Shown: positions 1-8,412 of the stretch, one piece after another
Layout: each line of letters begins with the position of its first letter
How positions within the stretch are numbered: position 1 is the stretch's first letter
Origin: Kiritimatiellia bacterium
GTDB lineage: Bacteria > Verrucomicrobiota > Kiritimatiellia > JAAZAB01
Reading direction: 5' to 3'
Assembly (NCBI GenBank): GCA_028715905.1
Contig: JAQUQV010000025.1
Location: forward strand, 1 to 36,491
DNA: 36,491 bases
The notes under the pieces: generated by a model
The model's database searches: none
What the model saw: only the letters and a program-made list of their open reading frames with translations
What the model was told of the DNA's origin: nothing
Translations under genes and position numbers: made by a program

Positions 1-190
1 ATGGTCTTGTCCCGCCTTCCGGGCCTGCCCGTAGCGGGCAAAGCCTTCCAAATCTTGCTTCTGTTGCCCTCTAAACCGCACTCCTCTCGCCTTTTATCAC
101 TCTCCGGCTTTCTTGACGCGGCCCTGCGGGGCCCGGCCTTCGTTTTGTTTTGTGCTTGTTGATGGCGCATGAGATCGCTATGATGACGGC
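1..190. other. Leader region with no supported gene
   Basis: An open frame runs from position 1 to 162, but its product resembles nothing I know and has no visible ribosome binding site, so I do not call it. There is a short hairpin, TGCCCG-TAG-CGGGCA, near 28-42. It resembles the GCGGGC-ATA-GCCCGC hairpin just before the helicase gene. I see no clear promoter for the gene that starts at 191. Confidence 0.4.
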
Positions 191-2845
191 ATGACGGCAA
201 GGCGGATTGGGCTTTTTTCATTTGTCATCACGCTTGGCGTCTGGGCATGGTTTTCATGGCCGCTGCCGCGCTACCTGACGTCCGGCATTCCCGCCGCGGC
301 GCACCTTGCGCCGGCCGAAGCGCAGCCGCTCATCCCCGGCGACCACCTGCAATTCATGTATTACTGCTGGCTGGCCGGCGACATGATTTTCGGCAAGACG
401 CCCCTTTTTTGCAATCCTTATGAATTCAATACGGGCAGTGACCGGGCCGGCCTCTCTTCTTCCTGCGAAAGTGTTGCCGCTCTAAAATCCTCCGCGGCCG
501 GTCAGGATGTTTTGCGGGGCAAGGGTGAAAATTACCGGCCGGACGCTTATTATTTCCCCTTCTCGCTCGTCTATTCGGTTCTGGCCCTAACCGCCGGCCG
601 GGCGTTCGGCTGGAACTTGACCGGCTTGCTGTCCCTCTGGATGACTTTTTTCCTGGCTTGGCTACTGGTGCGGCGTTATTGCCGGCCCGACTGGCTGGCC
701 GCCTGCGCCGCATTGATTGCCATTACCCTGCCGTTCCGCTGGATCAATCTTTTCGGTGGCAGCCCGGCCGGGTTTGCCTGCGTTTGGATTCCGGCCGTTT
801 TACTCGGGATTGATCTGGCCGTGCGCGCCGGCAAACCCTCCGGCGGACTATTGGCGGGCGTTTCCCTGCTTTTTGCCTCGTGGACCGACAACCATGTTTT
901 TTTCTTCGGCGCATTGGTATCGCCGTTCTGGGCGCTGGTGGCTGCCGCGGCCGGGCCGGATGCAAGCAAAACACGACGGCATTCATGGCAGAAAGTTTTT
1001 ACGGCCCTCCTGCCGATTCCCCTGTTTCTGGGGGGCGCGCTCGCCTTCCCCGCCTTGATGCAGATGTTTGCCGGCGCCGCCGCAGCAAATCAACACCTCA
1101 CCGCCTCGGCCTCGCTTGGCGCGCGCGCCTGGCGCGAGGTCGCGCTCTATTCGCCGCAGGCGGACGGTTTTTTTGGCTGGCTGACTTCGGGCGTTTCCAG
1201 TCATATCTACCTGGGCCTGACGCCTTTGGCGTTCCTGGCGGCCGGCGCGGCCGGCTTGATATGGGCGGTTGTGCGCCGCAGTCCGGCCGGCCCGCGCCGG
1301 CTATTGGTCATGGTTTTAATGCTGGCGGCGCTGGCCGGTATCATGGCGCTGGCGCTCGGCACGAACGGTCCGGAACACGCCGTTTTGTTCAGAATATGCA
1401 GAAAAATAATTCCTCCCTATGCATTTATCCGCCAGCCGGCGAAAATATTCTGTCTGATGCCTCCTTTGCTGGCCGCGGCAACCGGCCTTGCTTTAAGCGC
1501 CGTTTTTGTCCATGTAAGGGCCCGGCCGATAAAAATTCTGCTGGCGGCGGTTTTTTGCGCGGCCGTCGCGGGCGAACATGCGTTGCGCGTCAATCCGACC
1601 GTCTCGCTGCTTGACGATCAACAGGGCGCTTATGCCGCCGTGGCCGAGGACGCCGCCGCGGCGGGCAAAGCGCCGCACGCGCTGGTGGTAATCTTGTGGC
1701 CGGGCGATTCGCATTATTCTTCCGTTTATCAGTATTACGCCTCGCTTTACCGGGTCAGGATGGTGAACGGTTATAACCCGTTTGTCTCAAAATACTATTT
1801 TGACAACGTTTTCCGCCGGTATGAAAGCGCCAACCAGGGGCGTCTGACCGACGAACAGATTGACGGACTGTTGCGGCGGGGGATTGAATATGTGATTTTA
1901 CACGAAGACCTTTTCCCGGAAAAAGTGAGCCCTTTTCCCGTTGGTTTCACCCTGCAACAATTCCTCGCGCACCCCCGCCTGCGGGTTATCAGGCAGGACG
2001 GCCGCGTCTGGGCCTTCAAAATGTTGCCCGGTCCGGTTGAAAAGGATGAATTAAAAACGGACCATTGGGTTTTCGGCTGTGCCCGCCACTGGGTGGCGGA
2101 GAATTGCGCCGGCGGCAAAACGCGCGTCAGCCATGACGACCTCAATGTGTTCGGCTCCTATACGGTTTTAAGCGGGCCCGGATCATGGCTCGCGGTTCCG
2201 GCCCTGCGGGTCGCGCCGTCGCCGCACTTGCGCTGGATGATGCGGGCGCGGGGCGCGGGCGCGGTCGTCGCCGTCATTTCCGCGGACGGGAAAGCGGTCA
2301 GCCGCGATTTGATTGATATTCAGTCCGATGACTGGGCATGGATTGACATCCCCATTGATCATTTTGACCATTTTAATCCGCTTGGCTTGAAAATTGAATA
2401 CGAGAGCGGCGCGGTGGAATGCAGCCGGATTCTCTTAACCGCCGGACCGTGGGTTACCCCCTGTGCCGGCCGGACAATTGACCTGCCGGCGCCCGGCATG
2501 TTTCATGCCGGTTACACGAGTCTGGACGGGGGCGCGGTTGTGCTGGAGAAGGAGCGCGAGGCCAAAGCGCTTATTTTTTACGGACCGAAAATGCCGCTGG
2601 AAAAGGGGCGCTACCGGATTGAACTCATTTTCAATTCGGATGCTCCCCGGGGCGTTTTGCTGGGACAATTCAACGTCAAGCGCCATGACCGCGATTGCAT
2701 CCTGAACTGGGTGCCGGTCGTGGCCGGGGCGCGTTCCCTGACTGAATTCGTCCAGCCGCAGAACGTGCCGATGTATCTTGAATTCCGGTTTCTCGGCCGC
2801 GGAAATCTGAGAATCAACGGCATCAGAATCACGCGGTTGGAATAA
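191..2845 (+). CDS. Large polytopic membrane protein, GT-C/YfhO-like
   Basis: An 884-residue protein with an N-terminal membrane anchor, about ten further hydrophobic segments to roughly residue 470, and a long soluble C-terminal part. The segment after the first helix contains an acidic-aromatic motif (PGDHLQFMYYCW), where GT-C glycosyltransferases and YfhO-like proteins usually carry their catalytic or lipid-facing loop. The last 250 residues look like beta-rich, carbohydrate-binding-type folds, as in other large PVC membrane glycosyltransferases. It probably transfers sugar to a lipid or surface polymer, but donor and acceptor cannot be read from the sequence. The ATG at 191 is the first in frame; the ATG at 180 meets a stop after four codons. 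Homology to GT-C is by overall pattern only. Confidence 0.6.
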   Translation: MTARRIGLFSFVITLGVWAWFSWPLPRYLTSGIPAAAHLAPAEAQPLIPGDHLQFMYYCWLAGDMIFGKTPLFCNPYEFNTGSDRAGLSSSCESVAALKSSAAGQDVLRGKGENYRPDAYYFPFSLVYSVLALTAGRAFGWNLTGLLSLWMTFFLAWLLVRRYCRPDWLAACAALIAITLPFRWINLFGGSPAGFACVWIPAVLLGIDLAVRAGKPSGGLLAGVSLLFASWTDNHVFFFGALVSPFWALVAAAAGPDASKTRRHSWQKVFTALLPIPLFLGGALAFPALMQMFAGAAAANQHLTASASLGARAWREVALYSPQADGFFGWLTSGVSSHIYLGLTPLAFLAAGAAGLIWAVVRRSPAGPRRLLVMVLMLAALAGIMALALGTNGPEHAVLFRICRKIIPPYAFIRQPAKIFCLMPPLLAAATGLALSAVFVHVRARPIKILLAAVFCAAVAGEHALRVNPTVSLLDDQQGAYAAVAEDAAAAGKAPHALVVILWPGDSHYSSVYQYYASLYRVRMVNGYNPFVSKYYFDNVFRRYESANQGRLTDEQIDGLLRRGIEYVILHEDLFPEKVSPFPVGFTLQQFLAHPRLRVIRQDGRVWAFKMLPGPVEKDELKTDHWVFGCARHWVAENCAGGKTRVSHDDLNVFGSYTVLSGPGSWLAVPALRVAPSPHLRWMMRARGAGAVVAVISADGKAVSRDLIDIQSDDWAWIDIPIDHFDHFNPLGLKIEYESGAVECSRILLTAGPWVTPCAGRTIDLPAPGMFHAGYTSLDGGAVVLEKEREAKALIFYGPKMPLEKGRYRIELIFNSDAPRGVLLGQFNVKRHDRDCILNWVPVVAGARSLTEFVQPQNVPMYLEFRFLGRGNLRINGIRITRLE

Positions 2846-2867
2846 AATGATAGCGCCTTCCTTTGGA

Positions 2868-3029
2868 CTATGATGTTTGGATTAGCACCTGAAATGTCAA
2901 AAACCGTGATGAAAAGCAAGAAAACAATGCTGGGTAAGGATGATGGGGGTATGCCTTTGAAAACGCTGCGGTCGGGCCTGTAATAATGCCCTTGATTTTA
3001 TTGCTGAATCTTTGTACAAACGAGTTCAT
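2868..3029 (-). pseudogene. N-terminal stub of a mobile-element-like ORF
   Basis: A 53-codon minus-strand frame starts at 3029 with a textbook Shine-Dalgarno (AGGAG, 8 nt before the ATG). Its first 16 or so residues (MNSFVQRFSNKIKGII) look like the start of a widespread family of transposase-like proteins in PVC and deltaproteobacterial genomes; this recognition is from memory. After that the reading frame runs into dispersed repeat A and stops, so the body of the protein is missing. I read it as the 5' remnant of a deleted mobile gene. Confidence 0.35.
2887..2945 (-). repeat. Dispersed repeat A, left copy
   Basis: A 59-bp sequence that recurs in inverted orientation at 32950-33008 with 58 of 59 bases identical. 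It lies in the intergenic space before the helicase gene and is followed at 174 bp by repeat B (3119-3152), the same order as in the other copy. Confidence 0.85.
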
Positions 3030-3118
3030 GCGCCGTTCTCCTGTGATGGTTTCTTTTTATCCACCCATTAAGAGATCAACGGCGCATTTCCACTTTATTT
3101 CGGAAGAGGCAACAGGGA

Positions 3119-3152
3119 AATAACATTGGGTTGCGGGCATAGCCCGCTTTGG
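3119..3152 (-). repeat. Dispersed repeat B, left copy, with hairpin
   Basis: A 34-bp sequence repeated in inverted orientation at 32799-32832 with 32 of 34 matches. This copy contains a perfect hairpin (GCGGGC-ATA-GCCCGC) that ends five bases before the helicase ATG at 3153. In the right-hand copy the two mismatches fall inside the hairpin and break it. Confidence 0.8.
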
Positions 3153-5123
3153 ATGACAGATTTGGAATCAGAGCTTAATCCCGAACAGATTGCCGCGGTG
3201 CAGGCGCCGGACGGCCCTCTGCTGGTGCTGGCCGCGGCCGGCACCGGCAAGACCCGCACGCTGGTCTACCGCGTGGCGCATCTCGTCGGCCGCGCGGTTG
3301 AGCCCCGGCGCATCCTGCTGCTGACCTTCACCAATAAGGCCGCCCGCGAAATGCTGGAGCGCGCCAGGAATATTGTCGGCCCGGAAGTGAGCGGGCTCTG
3401 GAGCGGCACTTTTCATCACCTGGCCAACCGCATTTTGCGCCGCCACGCCCATTTGCTCGGCTTTGCGCTTGATTTCACGATTCTTGACCGGGATGATTCC
3501 CGCGGCCTCATGCGCGCCTGTCTCAAGGAGCTCAAATTGACCGACCGCCAGTTTCCGCGCGCGGAAGTGCTCCTGGCGCTTTTGGGCGGCGCGGTCAACC
3601 GGCGCGTTGATCCGGAGGAAGCGGCCGCCGCGTGTTTTAAGGATCATCCCGTGGATATTAGCGACGTGCTGCGCGTCCTGGCCTTGTACGGCGAAAAGAA
3701 ACGCGGCCTCAACGCCATGGATTTTGACGATTTGCTCGTCAACTCTTACGAGCTTTTCCGTTGCCACCCGGAACCTCTGGCAAAATACCGGGAACAGTTT
3801 TTGTATATCATGGTGGATGAATATCAGGATACCAGCCTGATTCAATCCGACATGGTTGACCTGCTGGCGGCCGGCCGCCGCAATATCATGGTTGTGGGCG
3901 ATGATTTTCAAAGCATCTATTCCTGGCGCGGCGCCAATTACCGCAACATTCTCACCTTTCCCGAACGCTATCCGGACGCCCGGCAGTTCAAGTTGGAAAC
4001 CAATTACCGTAGCGTGCCTGAAATCCTGACGCTGGCCAACGCCTGCATTGCCGGTAATCCGCGCCAATATCAGAAAACTTTACGCGCCACCCGTCCTCCT
4101 TACTCCCGGCCGACCTTCGCCGTTTTGCGCGACGGCGCCCACCAGGCGCGTTATGTCATTGCGGAAATCCAGCGCCTGCGCCGCGCCGGCCTTGCCTGGC
4201 GCGACATGGCCGTTCTTTACCGCGCGCATTACCACGCCATGGAGCTCCAGCTTGAACTGGCGCGCGCGCAGATTCCGTTCGCGGTCATGTCCGGCGTAAG
4301 GTTTTTTGAGCAGGCCCACGTCAAGGACGCCTGTTCCCTTCTGCGCGTCATGCACAACCAGAGGGACAAGCTGGCCTTTGTGAGACTGTTGGGTCTCCTG
4401 CCGGGGGTCGGGGAAAAGACGGCGGCCAAATGCTGGGACAAGCTCGGCGGAAACTTCGCGGTTGGCCGCGAAGAACAGCGGCGGTTGCTTGCAACACTGG
4501 TGCCGGCCGCGGCCCGGGCGGCCTGGGAAAAAATCGCCGGATTGCTGGAGGAATATCCGGGGGGAAAAGAGCCGTCCGCGCCGCCGCGCCGCGCCGGCGG
4601 CCAGAAGCATGACCCCGGCAAAGTGATCCTGGATTTTGTCAGCAGGTTTTACGACGAATATCTGCTGGAAACCTACGACGACCATGAGCGCCGGCTGGAA
4701 GATTTGAGCGGGCTTTCCGGTTTTCTGGCCGAATTTGATTCTGTTGAGGAGTTCCTGAACGAAGTGGCGCTGGTTACCAATCTGGACGCCGACCTGGACC
4801 GCATGGACCGGGCGGCGGCGGATTGTCTGAGGTTGAGCACCGTGCATCAGGCCAAGGGACTGGAATGGCGCGCCGTGTTTATTCTCTGGGCCGCGGAGGG
4901 CATGTTTCCTTCCGCCCGTTCTTTGAACGAGGCGGGCGGCGACGAGGAGGAACGCCGTCTTTTTTACGTGGCGGTTACGCGCGCCAAGGACGATCTTTTC
5001 TTCTGCTTTCCGTCCGTCCGCCGCAACACGGACGGCGGCGTCAACTTCATGAACCCATCCAGATTTCTGGTGGAGGTTCCGCCGGAAAGCCTGAAAACGG
5101 AACAAATCGGTTTTATCGCTTGA
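3153..5123 (+). CDS. UvrD/PcrA/Rep-type superfamily 1A DNA helicase
   Basis: A 656-residue ATP-dependent 3'-5' DNA helicase. The SF1A motifs appear in order: Walker A (AAAGTGKTRT) near residue 27, motif Ia (LTFTNKAARE), motif II (VDEYQDTS) near 222, motif III (VVGDDFQSIYSWRGA), motif IV (ETNYRS), motif V (STVHQAKGLEW) and motif VI (ERRLFYVAVTRAK) near the end. Expected roles are unwinding in nucleotide excision or mismatch repair and clearing replication forks. It is slightly shorter than typical PcrA (about 720) and lacks the basic C-terminal tail. I chose the ATG at 3153; a TTG at 3126 with a GGGA upstream is an in-frame alternative. The start sits directly after the repeat B hairpin and has no good ribosome binding site of its own. 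Confidence 0.92.
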   Translation: MTDLESELNPEQIAAVQAPDGPLLVLAAAGTGKTRTLVYRVAHLVGRAVEPRRILLLTFTNKAAREMLERARNIVGPEVSGLWSGTFHHLANRILRRHAHLLGFALDFTILDRDDSRGLMRACLKELKLTDRQFPRAEVLLALLGGAVNRRVDPEEAAAACFKDHPVDISDVLRVLALYGEKKRGLNAMDFDDLLVNSYELFRCHPEPLAKYREQFLYIMVDEYQDTSLIQSDMVDLLAAGRRNIMVVGDDFQSIYSWRGANYRNILTFPERYPDARQFKLETNYRSVPEILTLANACIAGNPRQYQKTLRATRPPYSRPTFAVLRDGAHQARYVIAEIQRLRRAGLAWRDMAVLYRAHYHAMELQLELARAQIPFAVMSGVRFFEQAHVKDACSLLRVMHNQRDKLAFVRLLGLLPGVGEKTAAKCWDKLGGNFAVGREEQRRLLATLVPAAARAAWEKIAGLLEEYPGGKEPSAPPRRAGGQKHDPGKVILDFVSRFYDEYLLETYDDHERRLEDLSGLSGFLAEFDSVEEFLNEVALVTNLDADLDRMDRAAADCLRLSTVHQAKGLEWRAVFILWAAEGMFPSARSLNEAGGDEEERRLFYVAVTRAKDDLFFCFPSVRRNTDGGVNFMNPSRFLVEVPPESLKTEQIGFIA

Positions 5124-5189
5124 AAAAAGGGAACAAGGCGGTTAAAACCTTTCCGGTTTCGCGGCCGGTCTTTTTCCGAGGGACAGGGC

Positions 5190-6047
5190 ATGGGCAAAGT
5201 TAAAACATGGATTCCGGCTAAATTTCTGTTTCCCCCGTTTCAACTTGTCAGCTGGGTAAAATATCCGCCCCGCTGCGGCGGAGCGTCCCACACCCACGCG
5301 ATGTTTCAAGTGCTCATTGTGATTGCCGGCGCTTTTCATCTGGCCGATCCCGATGGAAAGAAAATGAGCGCCGGGCCGGGGGAATGCCTGGTGATGCCGC
5401 CCGGCAAGCCGCACGCCTGGGCGTCCGGCGAAAGCGCCTGCGAGGTTTTGCAGATATTGCACCGTCCGCTGCTCCTTGAAAATTACGGCGACCTTTCGGT
5501 TTTATTCGGCCGGCCGGATGCCGGTTGGCACAAAGTGAAAATCGGCCGGAAAATCGCGGAAGAAATTTCGGGCCGTCTTAAGGCGGAGTTCAGCGTCACG
5601 CGGCCCGCCGACAGCATCCTGGTGTTTGTCTACCTGCTGGAGATATTTTCGTTGGTATTACGGAATTTCTGCCGCGAAAAGGGGGTTTCGCCCGGAACAA
5701 GGCAGGGTGAAATCGCGGCGCAAAGGGCCTTGGTTTATATCCAGGAGCATTACTGTGAAAAACTATCCCTCCCTGCTCTTGCGCGGGTAGCGCGCCTGAG
5801 CGCAAGCCGTTTTTCCGAGGTATTCCGGGATAAAACGGGCTGTTCGCCCGTAAAATATCTGAACAAATACAGGATGGAAAGGGCCGGAATTATTCTGGCC
5901 CACACCGGCTTGTCCGTAAAAGAAGTTGCCGAACGGCTCGGTTTTGAATCCATTCATTATTTCAGCCGGGCTTTTAAACGGCATTTCGGGCGCAGTCCTT
6001 CGGCTTTTCCGCTGAAAACGGGCCGCGCCGCAAAAAGCGGCCCGTAA
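5190..6047 (+). CDS. AraC-family transcriptional regulator with cupin sensor domain
   Basis: A 285-residue regulator. The N-terminal half is a cupin-like ligand-binding domain (HTHAMFQVLIV, then a GPGECLVMPPGKPHAW turn) and the C-terminal 100 residues hold the two helix-turn-helix motifs of AraC (LSLPALARVARLSASRFSEV and VKEVAERLGFESIHYFSRAF). Proteins of this layout bind a small ligand, often a sugar, and activate a neighbouring operon. The two 21-bp-spaced direct repeats right after its stop codon (6048-6091) are the obvious candidate target, in front of the QueG-like gene at 6169. It follows the helicase gene by 66 bp but is functionally unrelated to it. Confidence 0.9.
   Translation: MGKVKTWIPAKFLFPPFQLVSWVKYPPRCGGASHTHAMFQVLIVIAGAFHLADPDGKKMSAGPGECLVMPPGKPHAWASGESACEVLQILHRPLLLENYGDLSVLFGRPDAGWHKVKIGRKIAEEISGRLKAEFSVTRPADSILVFVYLLEIFSLVLRNFCREKGVSPGTRQGEIAAQRALVYIQEHYCEKLSLPALARVARLSASRFSEVFRDKTGCSPVKYLNKYRMERAGIILAHTGLSVKEVAERLGFESIHYFSRAFKRHFGRSPSAFPLKTGRAAKSGP
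6018..6045 (+). terminator. GC-rich hairpin at the end of the AraC gene
   Basis: Perfect 9-bp arms (ACGGGCCGC / GCGGCCCGT) with a 10-nt loop, overlapping the stop codon of the regulator gene. There is no T-tract after it, so it may be an attenuator or a factor-dependent terminator rather than a classical intrinsic one. Confidence 0.4.
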
Positions 6048-6091
6048 GATTGTGCAAACAAAAAGCCGGATTATGCAAAGACATAAGCCGG
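6048..6091 (+). promoter_or_regulatory. Tandem AraC-type operator half-sites
   Basis: Two direct repeats, GATTGTGCAAAC (from 6048) and GATTATGCAAAG (from 6069), start exactly 21 bp apart. Each is followed by an AAGCCGG block. Tandem half-sites two helical turns apart are the classic binding mode of AraC/XylS regulators. The site lies between the AraC gene and the QueG-like gene, about 80 bp before the ATG at 6169, where an activator would touch RNA polymerase. The A/T-rich stretch 6101-6120 could hold the -10 element. Confidence 0.6.
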
Positions 6092-6168
6092 CCGATGGTT
6101 TATATTGGTTCATGTAAATACAGGCAAAGGACAGGAGTTGAACAAACAAATGCCGGGAGGGAAGCAAC

Positions 6169-7134
6169 ATGCTGACATCAGGTGAAGTGAAAAAACTTGC
6201 AAAGGAATGCGGCGCCGATATCGTCGGGATCGCCTCAATGGATCGTTTTGAGGGCGCGCCGAAACAGATGGACCCGCGCTATATTTTTCCCGGGGCAAAG
6301 TCAATGATTGTCATGGGCTTCCGCATTTTGCGCGGCGCGTTGCGCGGGATAGAGGAAGGCACGTTTTTTTCGACTTATTCAAGCATGGGATACGCGGCCA
6401 TCAACAAGATATACCAGCCCATGACCCTGTGGAATTTGTGCAAAGTCATAGAGGATGACGGTTATGAGGCCGTGCCGATTCCCAATAACTTTCCGTGGAC
6501 CAACACCGATTCCTCCGGCCAGTATCCGGAGAAAACCGGCCTGCCCCGGCCGGAATTCAGCCGGCCGGTGTCGCCCGACAAGCCGGCCCCGGACGTGTTC
6601 GTGCATCTCAGGATCGCCGCGTTCTGCGCCGGTTTGGGCGAGATCGGGTACAGCAAGATATTCCTTACCCCGGAATTCGGCCCGCGCCAGCGTCTGGCGG
6701 CGGTGATGACGGACCTGGAGCTTGCACCCGACCCGGTGATGGAGCCGGGGACGATTTGCGACCGTTGCATGTCGTGCGTCCGGGAATGCACGGGGCAATG
6801 CATCCATCCGAAAAAAACGGTGAAGGTTGTTCTGGCCGGCAAGCAGGTTGAATGGAGTGATATTGATTTCAAAGTATGCCGCCGGTATTTCTGCGGAGCT
6901 TCAAAGGAATACAATCCTTTCATAACGAGCCCGGCGGACGAGGCGGGGTTCAATCAGGACGCGCACGAGTCCCAGCAGTATAAAGTCGGCGCTCAATACG
7001 GGTACGGCCGGGCGCTGGAAGGGGCGCGGGGATGCATCCGGGCGTGTATGATTCACCTGGAGGAACGCGGCCGGGTGAAAAATAAATTCGCCAATCCCTT
7101 CCGCCGTTCCAAGCCCTGGAAACTGCCGCAATAA
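6169..7134 (+). CDS. QueG-like iron-sulfur protein
   Basis: A 321-residue cytoplasmic protein related to epoxyqueuosine reductase and the iron-sulfur part of reductive dehalogenases. The core domain has the 'GADIVGIA' opening and a 'FCAGLGEIGYSK' motif typical of the family. A ferredoxin-type motif CxxCxxCxxxC is at C197-C200-C203-C207. Four further cysteines (C237, C242, C289, C293) could bind a second cluster. The usual C-terminal HEAT repeats of QueG are absent, so a tRNA role is doubtful; in PVC genomes such proteins often sit with catabolic genes. A good ribosome binding site (GGGAGGGAAG) precedes the ATG. It is followed 33 bp later by the U32-like gene, and both are probably controlled by the AraC protein at 5190. 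Confidence 0.7.
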   Translation: MLTSGEVKKLAKECGADIVGIASMDRFEGAPKQMDPRYIFPGAKSMIVMGFRILRGALRGIEEGTFFSTYSSMGYAAINKIYQPMTLWNLCKVIEDDGYEAVPIPNNFPWTNTDSSGQYPEKTGLPRPEFSRPVSPDKPAPDVFVHLRIAAFCAGLGEIGYSKIFLTPEFGPRQRLAAVMTDLELAPDPVMEPGTICDRCMSCVRECTGQCIHPKKTVKVVLAGKQVEWSDIDFKVCRRYFCGASKEYNPFITSPADEAGFNQDAHESQQYKVGAQYGYGRALEGARGCIRACMIHLEERGRVKNKFANPFRRSKPWKLPQ

Positions 7135-7167
7135 ATTTTTTGGCGGATGCAAGCGCGGGGAGGCGCC

Positions 7168-8187
7168 ATGAAGTTTTCCGTTGGCTATCAGCTTTCCGGC
7201 GAAGACGAGCCGCCGTTCAGCGGCGCGCTCGGCGGGCTGCTTGATCATGTGGCGGAGGTGTATTTTCCGTGGCCGGATACGCCGAGCGGCCGCGCCGTCA
7301 TGGCCGTTCAGGACGGCTGCGTGGACTGGAACGGCCGGGAGACATTGGAAAACGATCTGCGCCTTTTCAAAAAAAGGAATATAAAGCTCAATCTGCTTCT
7401 GAACGCGAACTGCTACGGCCGCGACAGCCTTTCCGAACACTTCCGCAATTTCATCTGCTCGCTGATCGCCCACCTTTGCGAAAACATCGGCTTGGACGGC
7501 GTCACCACCGCCTCCCTGTTTGCGGCCGCGGCGGTCCGGAAAGAGTTTCCCGCGCTTGATGTCCGCGCCTCGGTCAACATGCGAATCGGGACGATCGGCG
7601 CGATGAAGATGGCCGCCGCGTATTTTGACAGCTTTTGCGTCCAGCGCGAGTTCAACCGGGATTTAGAGCGGCTCGCCGAGCTTAAAAACTGGGCGGACGG
7701 GAACGGAAAAAAACTAATCATGCTGGCCAACAGCGGATGTTTCAATTTTTGTCCCGGGCAGGTGTTTCACGACAACCTCGTGGCGCATGAACGGGAAATT
7801 TCCGGCATGAAAAATACGGCCGGGTGGAACCCCTGCGTGTGCCGGAACTACCTTGCCGACCGCCGCGCCTGGAGCGCTTTGCTGCAAAATTCATGGGTCA
7901 GACCCGAGGAACTTGTTCATTACGGCGGCTTGTTTCCGCTGGTCAAGCTGGCGACGCGCATGCACGCCAATCCCGAGCGCGTGCTCCGGGCTTATATTGA
8001 GGGAAAATTCACGGGAAACCTGCTTGACCTTTTTGAGCCGGGCTTCGCCCCTCTGCTCTATCCGTTCATTATTGACAATACCCGTTTTCCGGCGGACTGG
8101 TTCAGGCGGACGACGTCGTGTTCGCGGCGTTGCGGCGATTGTAAATACTGCGAAGAAGTCATGGACGCGGTGCTCGTGAAACTGTGA
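7168..8187 (+). CDS. Peptidase U32-like cysteine-rich protein
   Basis: A 339-residue protein with the alternating beta/alpha pattern and RASVNMRIGT-type strand seen in U32 'peptidase' family proteins such as UbiU/UbiV and RlhA. Characterised members use [4Fe-4S] clusters for hydroxylation of tRNA, rRNA or quinones rather than for proteolysis. Candidate ligands cluster in C191/C195 (CFNFC), C223/C225 (CVC) and a C-terminal C318/C322/C325/C328 group (CSRRCGDCKYC). The start at 7168 is chosen because a GGGGAGG ribosome binding site lies just upstream; an upstream ATG at 7147 is less likely. It is co-transcribed with the QueG-like gene. Two cysteine-rich redox proteins side by side suggest a shared oxygen-sensitive reaction, substrate unknown. 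Confidence 0.6.
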   Translation: MKFSVGYQLSGEDEPPFSGALGGLLDHVAEVYFPWPDTPSGRAVMAVQDGCVDWNGRETLENDLRLFKKRNIKLNLLLNANCYGRDSLSEHFRNFICSLIAHLCENIGLDGVTTASLFAAAAVRKEFPALDVRASVNMRIGTIGAMKMAAAYFDSFCVQREFNRDLERLAELKNWADGNGKKLIMLANSGCFNFCPGQVFHDNLVAHEREISGMKNTAGWNPCVCRNYLADRRAWSALLQNSWVRPEELVHYGGLFPLVKLATRMHANPERVLRAYIEGKFTGNLLDLFEPGFAPLLYPFIIDNTRFPADWFRRTTSCSRRCGDCKYCEEVMDAVLVKL

Positions 8188-8189
8188 GT

Positions 8190-8386
8190 TTAGCTTCGGT
8201 TCCGTCCGAAGCCGTCGTCCGTGTTTTGAAGCCTGCGCCAACCGCCGCCCGCACAAGCTCAATATCCGGCTGGCCAGATTCGGATACTCCCCGCGTTTCA
8301 CCAGCAGTAAATACCGGCTGTTCTGCGCCACAAACTTTCGCCGCTTCAGCCGTTGCTCCACGCTCCAGCTGACCGGGTTGTCCAGT
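8190..8386 (-). pseudogene. C-terminal remnant of a minus-strand gene, glycosyltransferase-like
   Basis: On the minus strand from 8386 down there is a stretch of about 65 codons with strongly coding-like composition (products such as NPVSWSVEQRLKRRKF and AQNSRYLLLVKRGEYP). It looks like the C-terminal tail of a family 2 glycosyltransferase or similar enzyme. In frame upstream there is a stop at about 8395, and no start or body of the gene. The frame then continues antisense into the U32-like gene, so the true end is unclear. It is called a fragment. Confidence 0.35.
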
Positions 8387-8412
8387 ATTATTTTCTATCT
8401 TCTTGCTTCAGG

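Noticed and set aside
1-162. 53-codon open frame at the window start
   Set aside because: No ribosome binding site is visible within the window, the product is unrecognised, and it contains a repeat-like hairpin.
3168-5105. Long minus-strand open frames (299 and 341 codons) opposite the helicase gene
   Set aside because: The plus strand has all helicase motifs in order. The antisense frames are a by-product of GC-rich third codon positions and have no recognisable domains.
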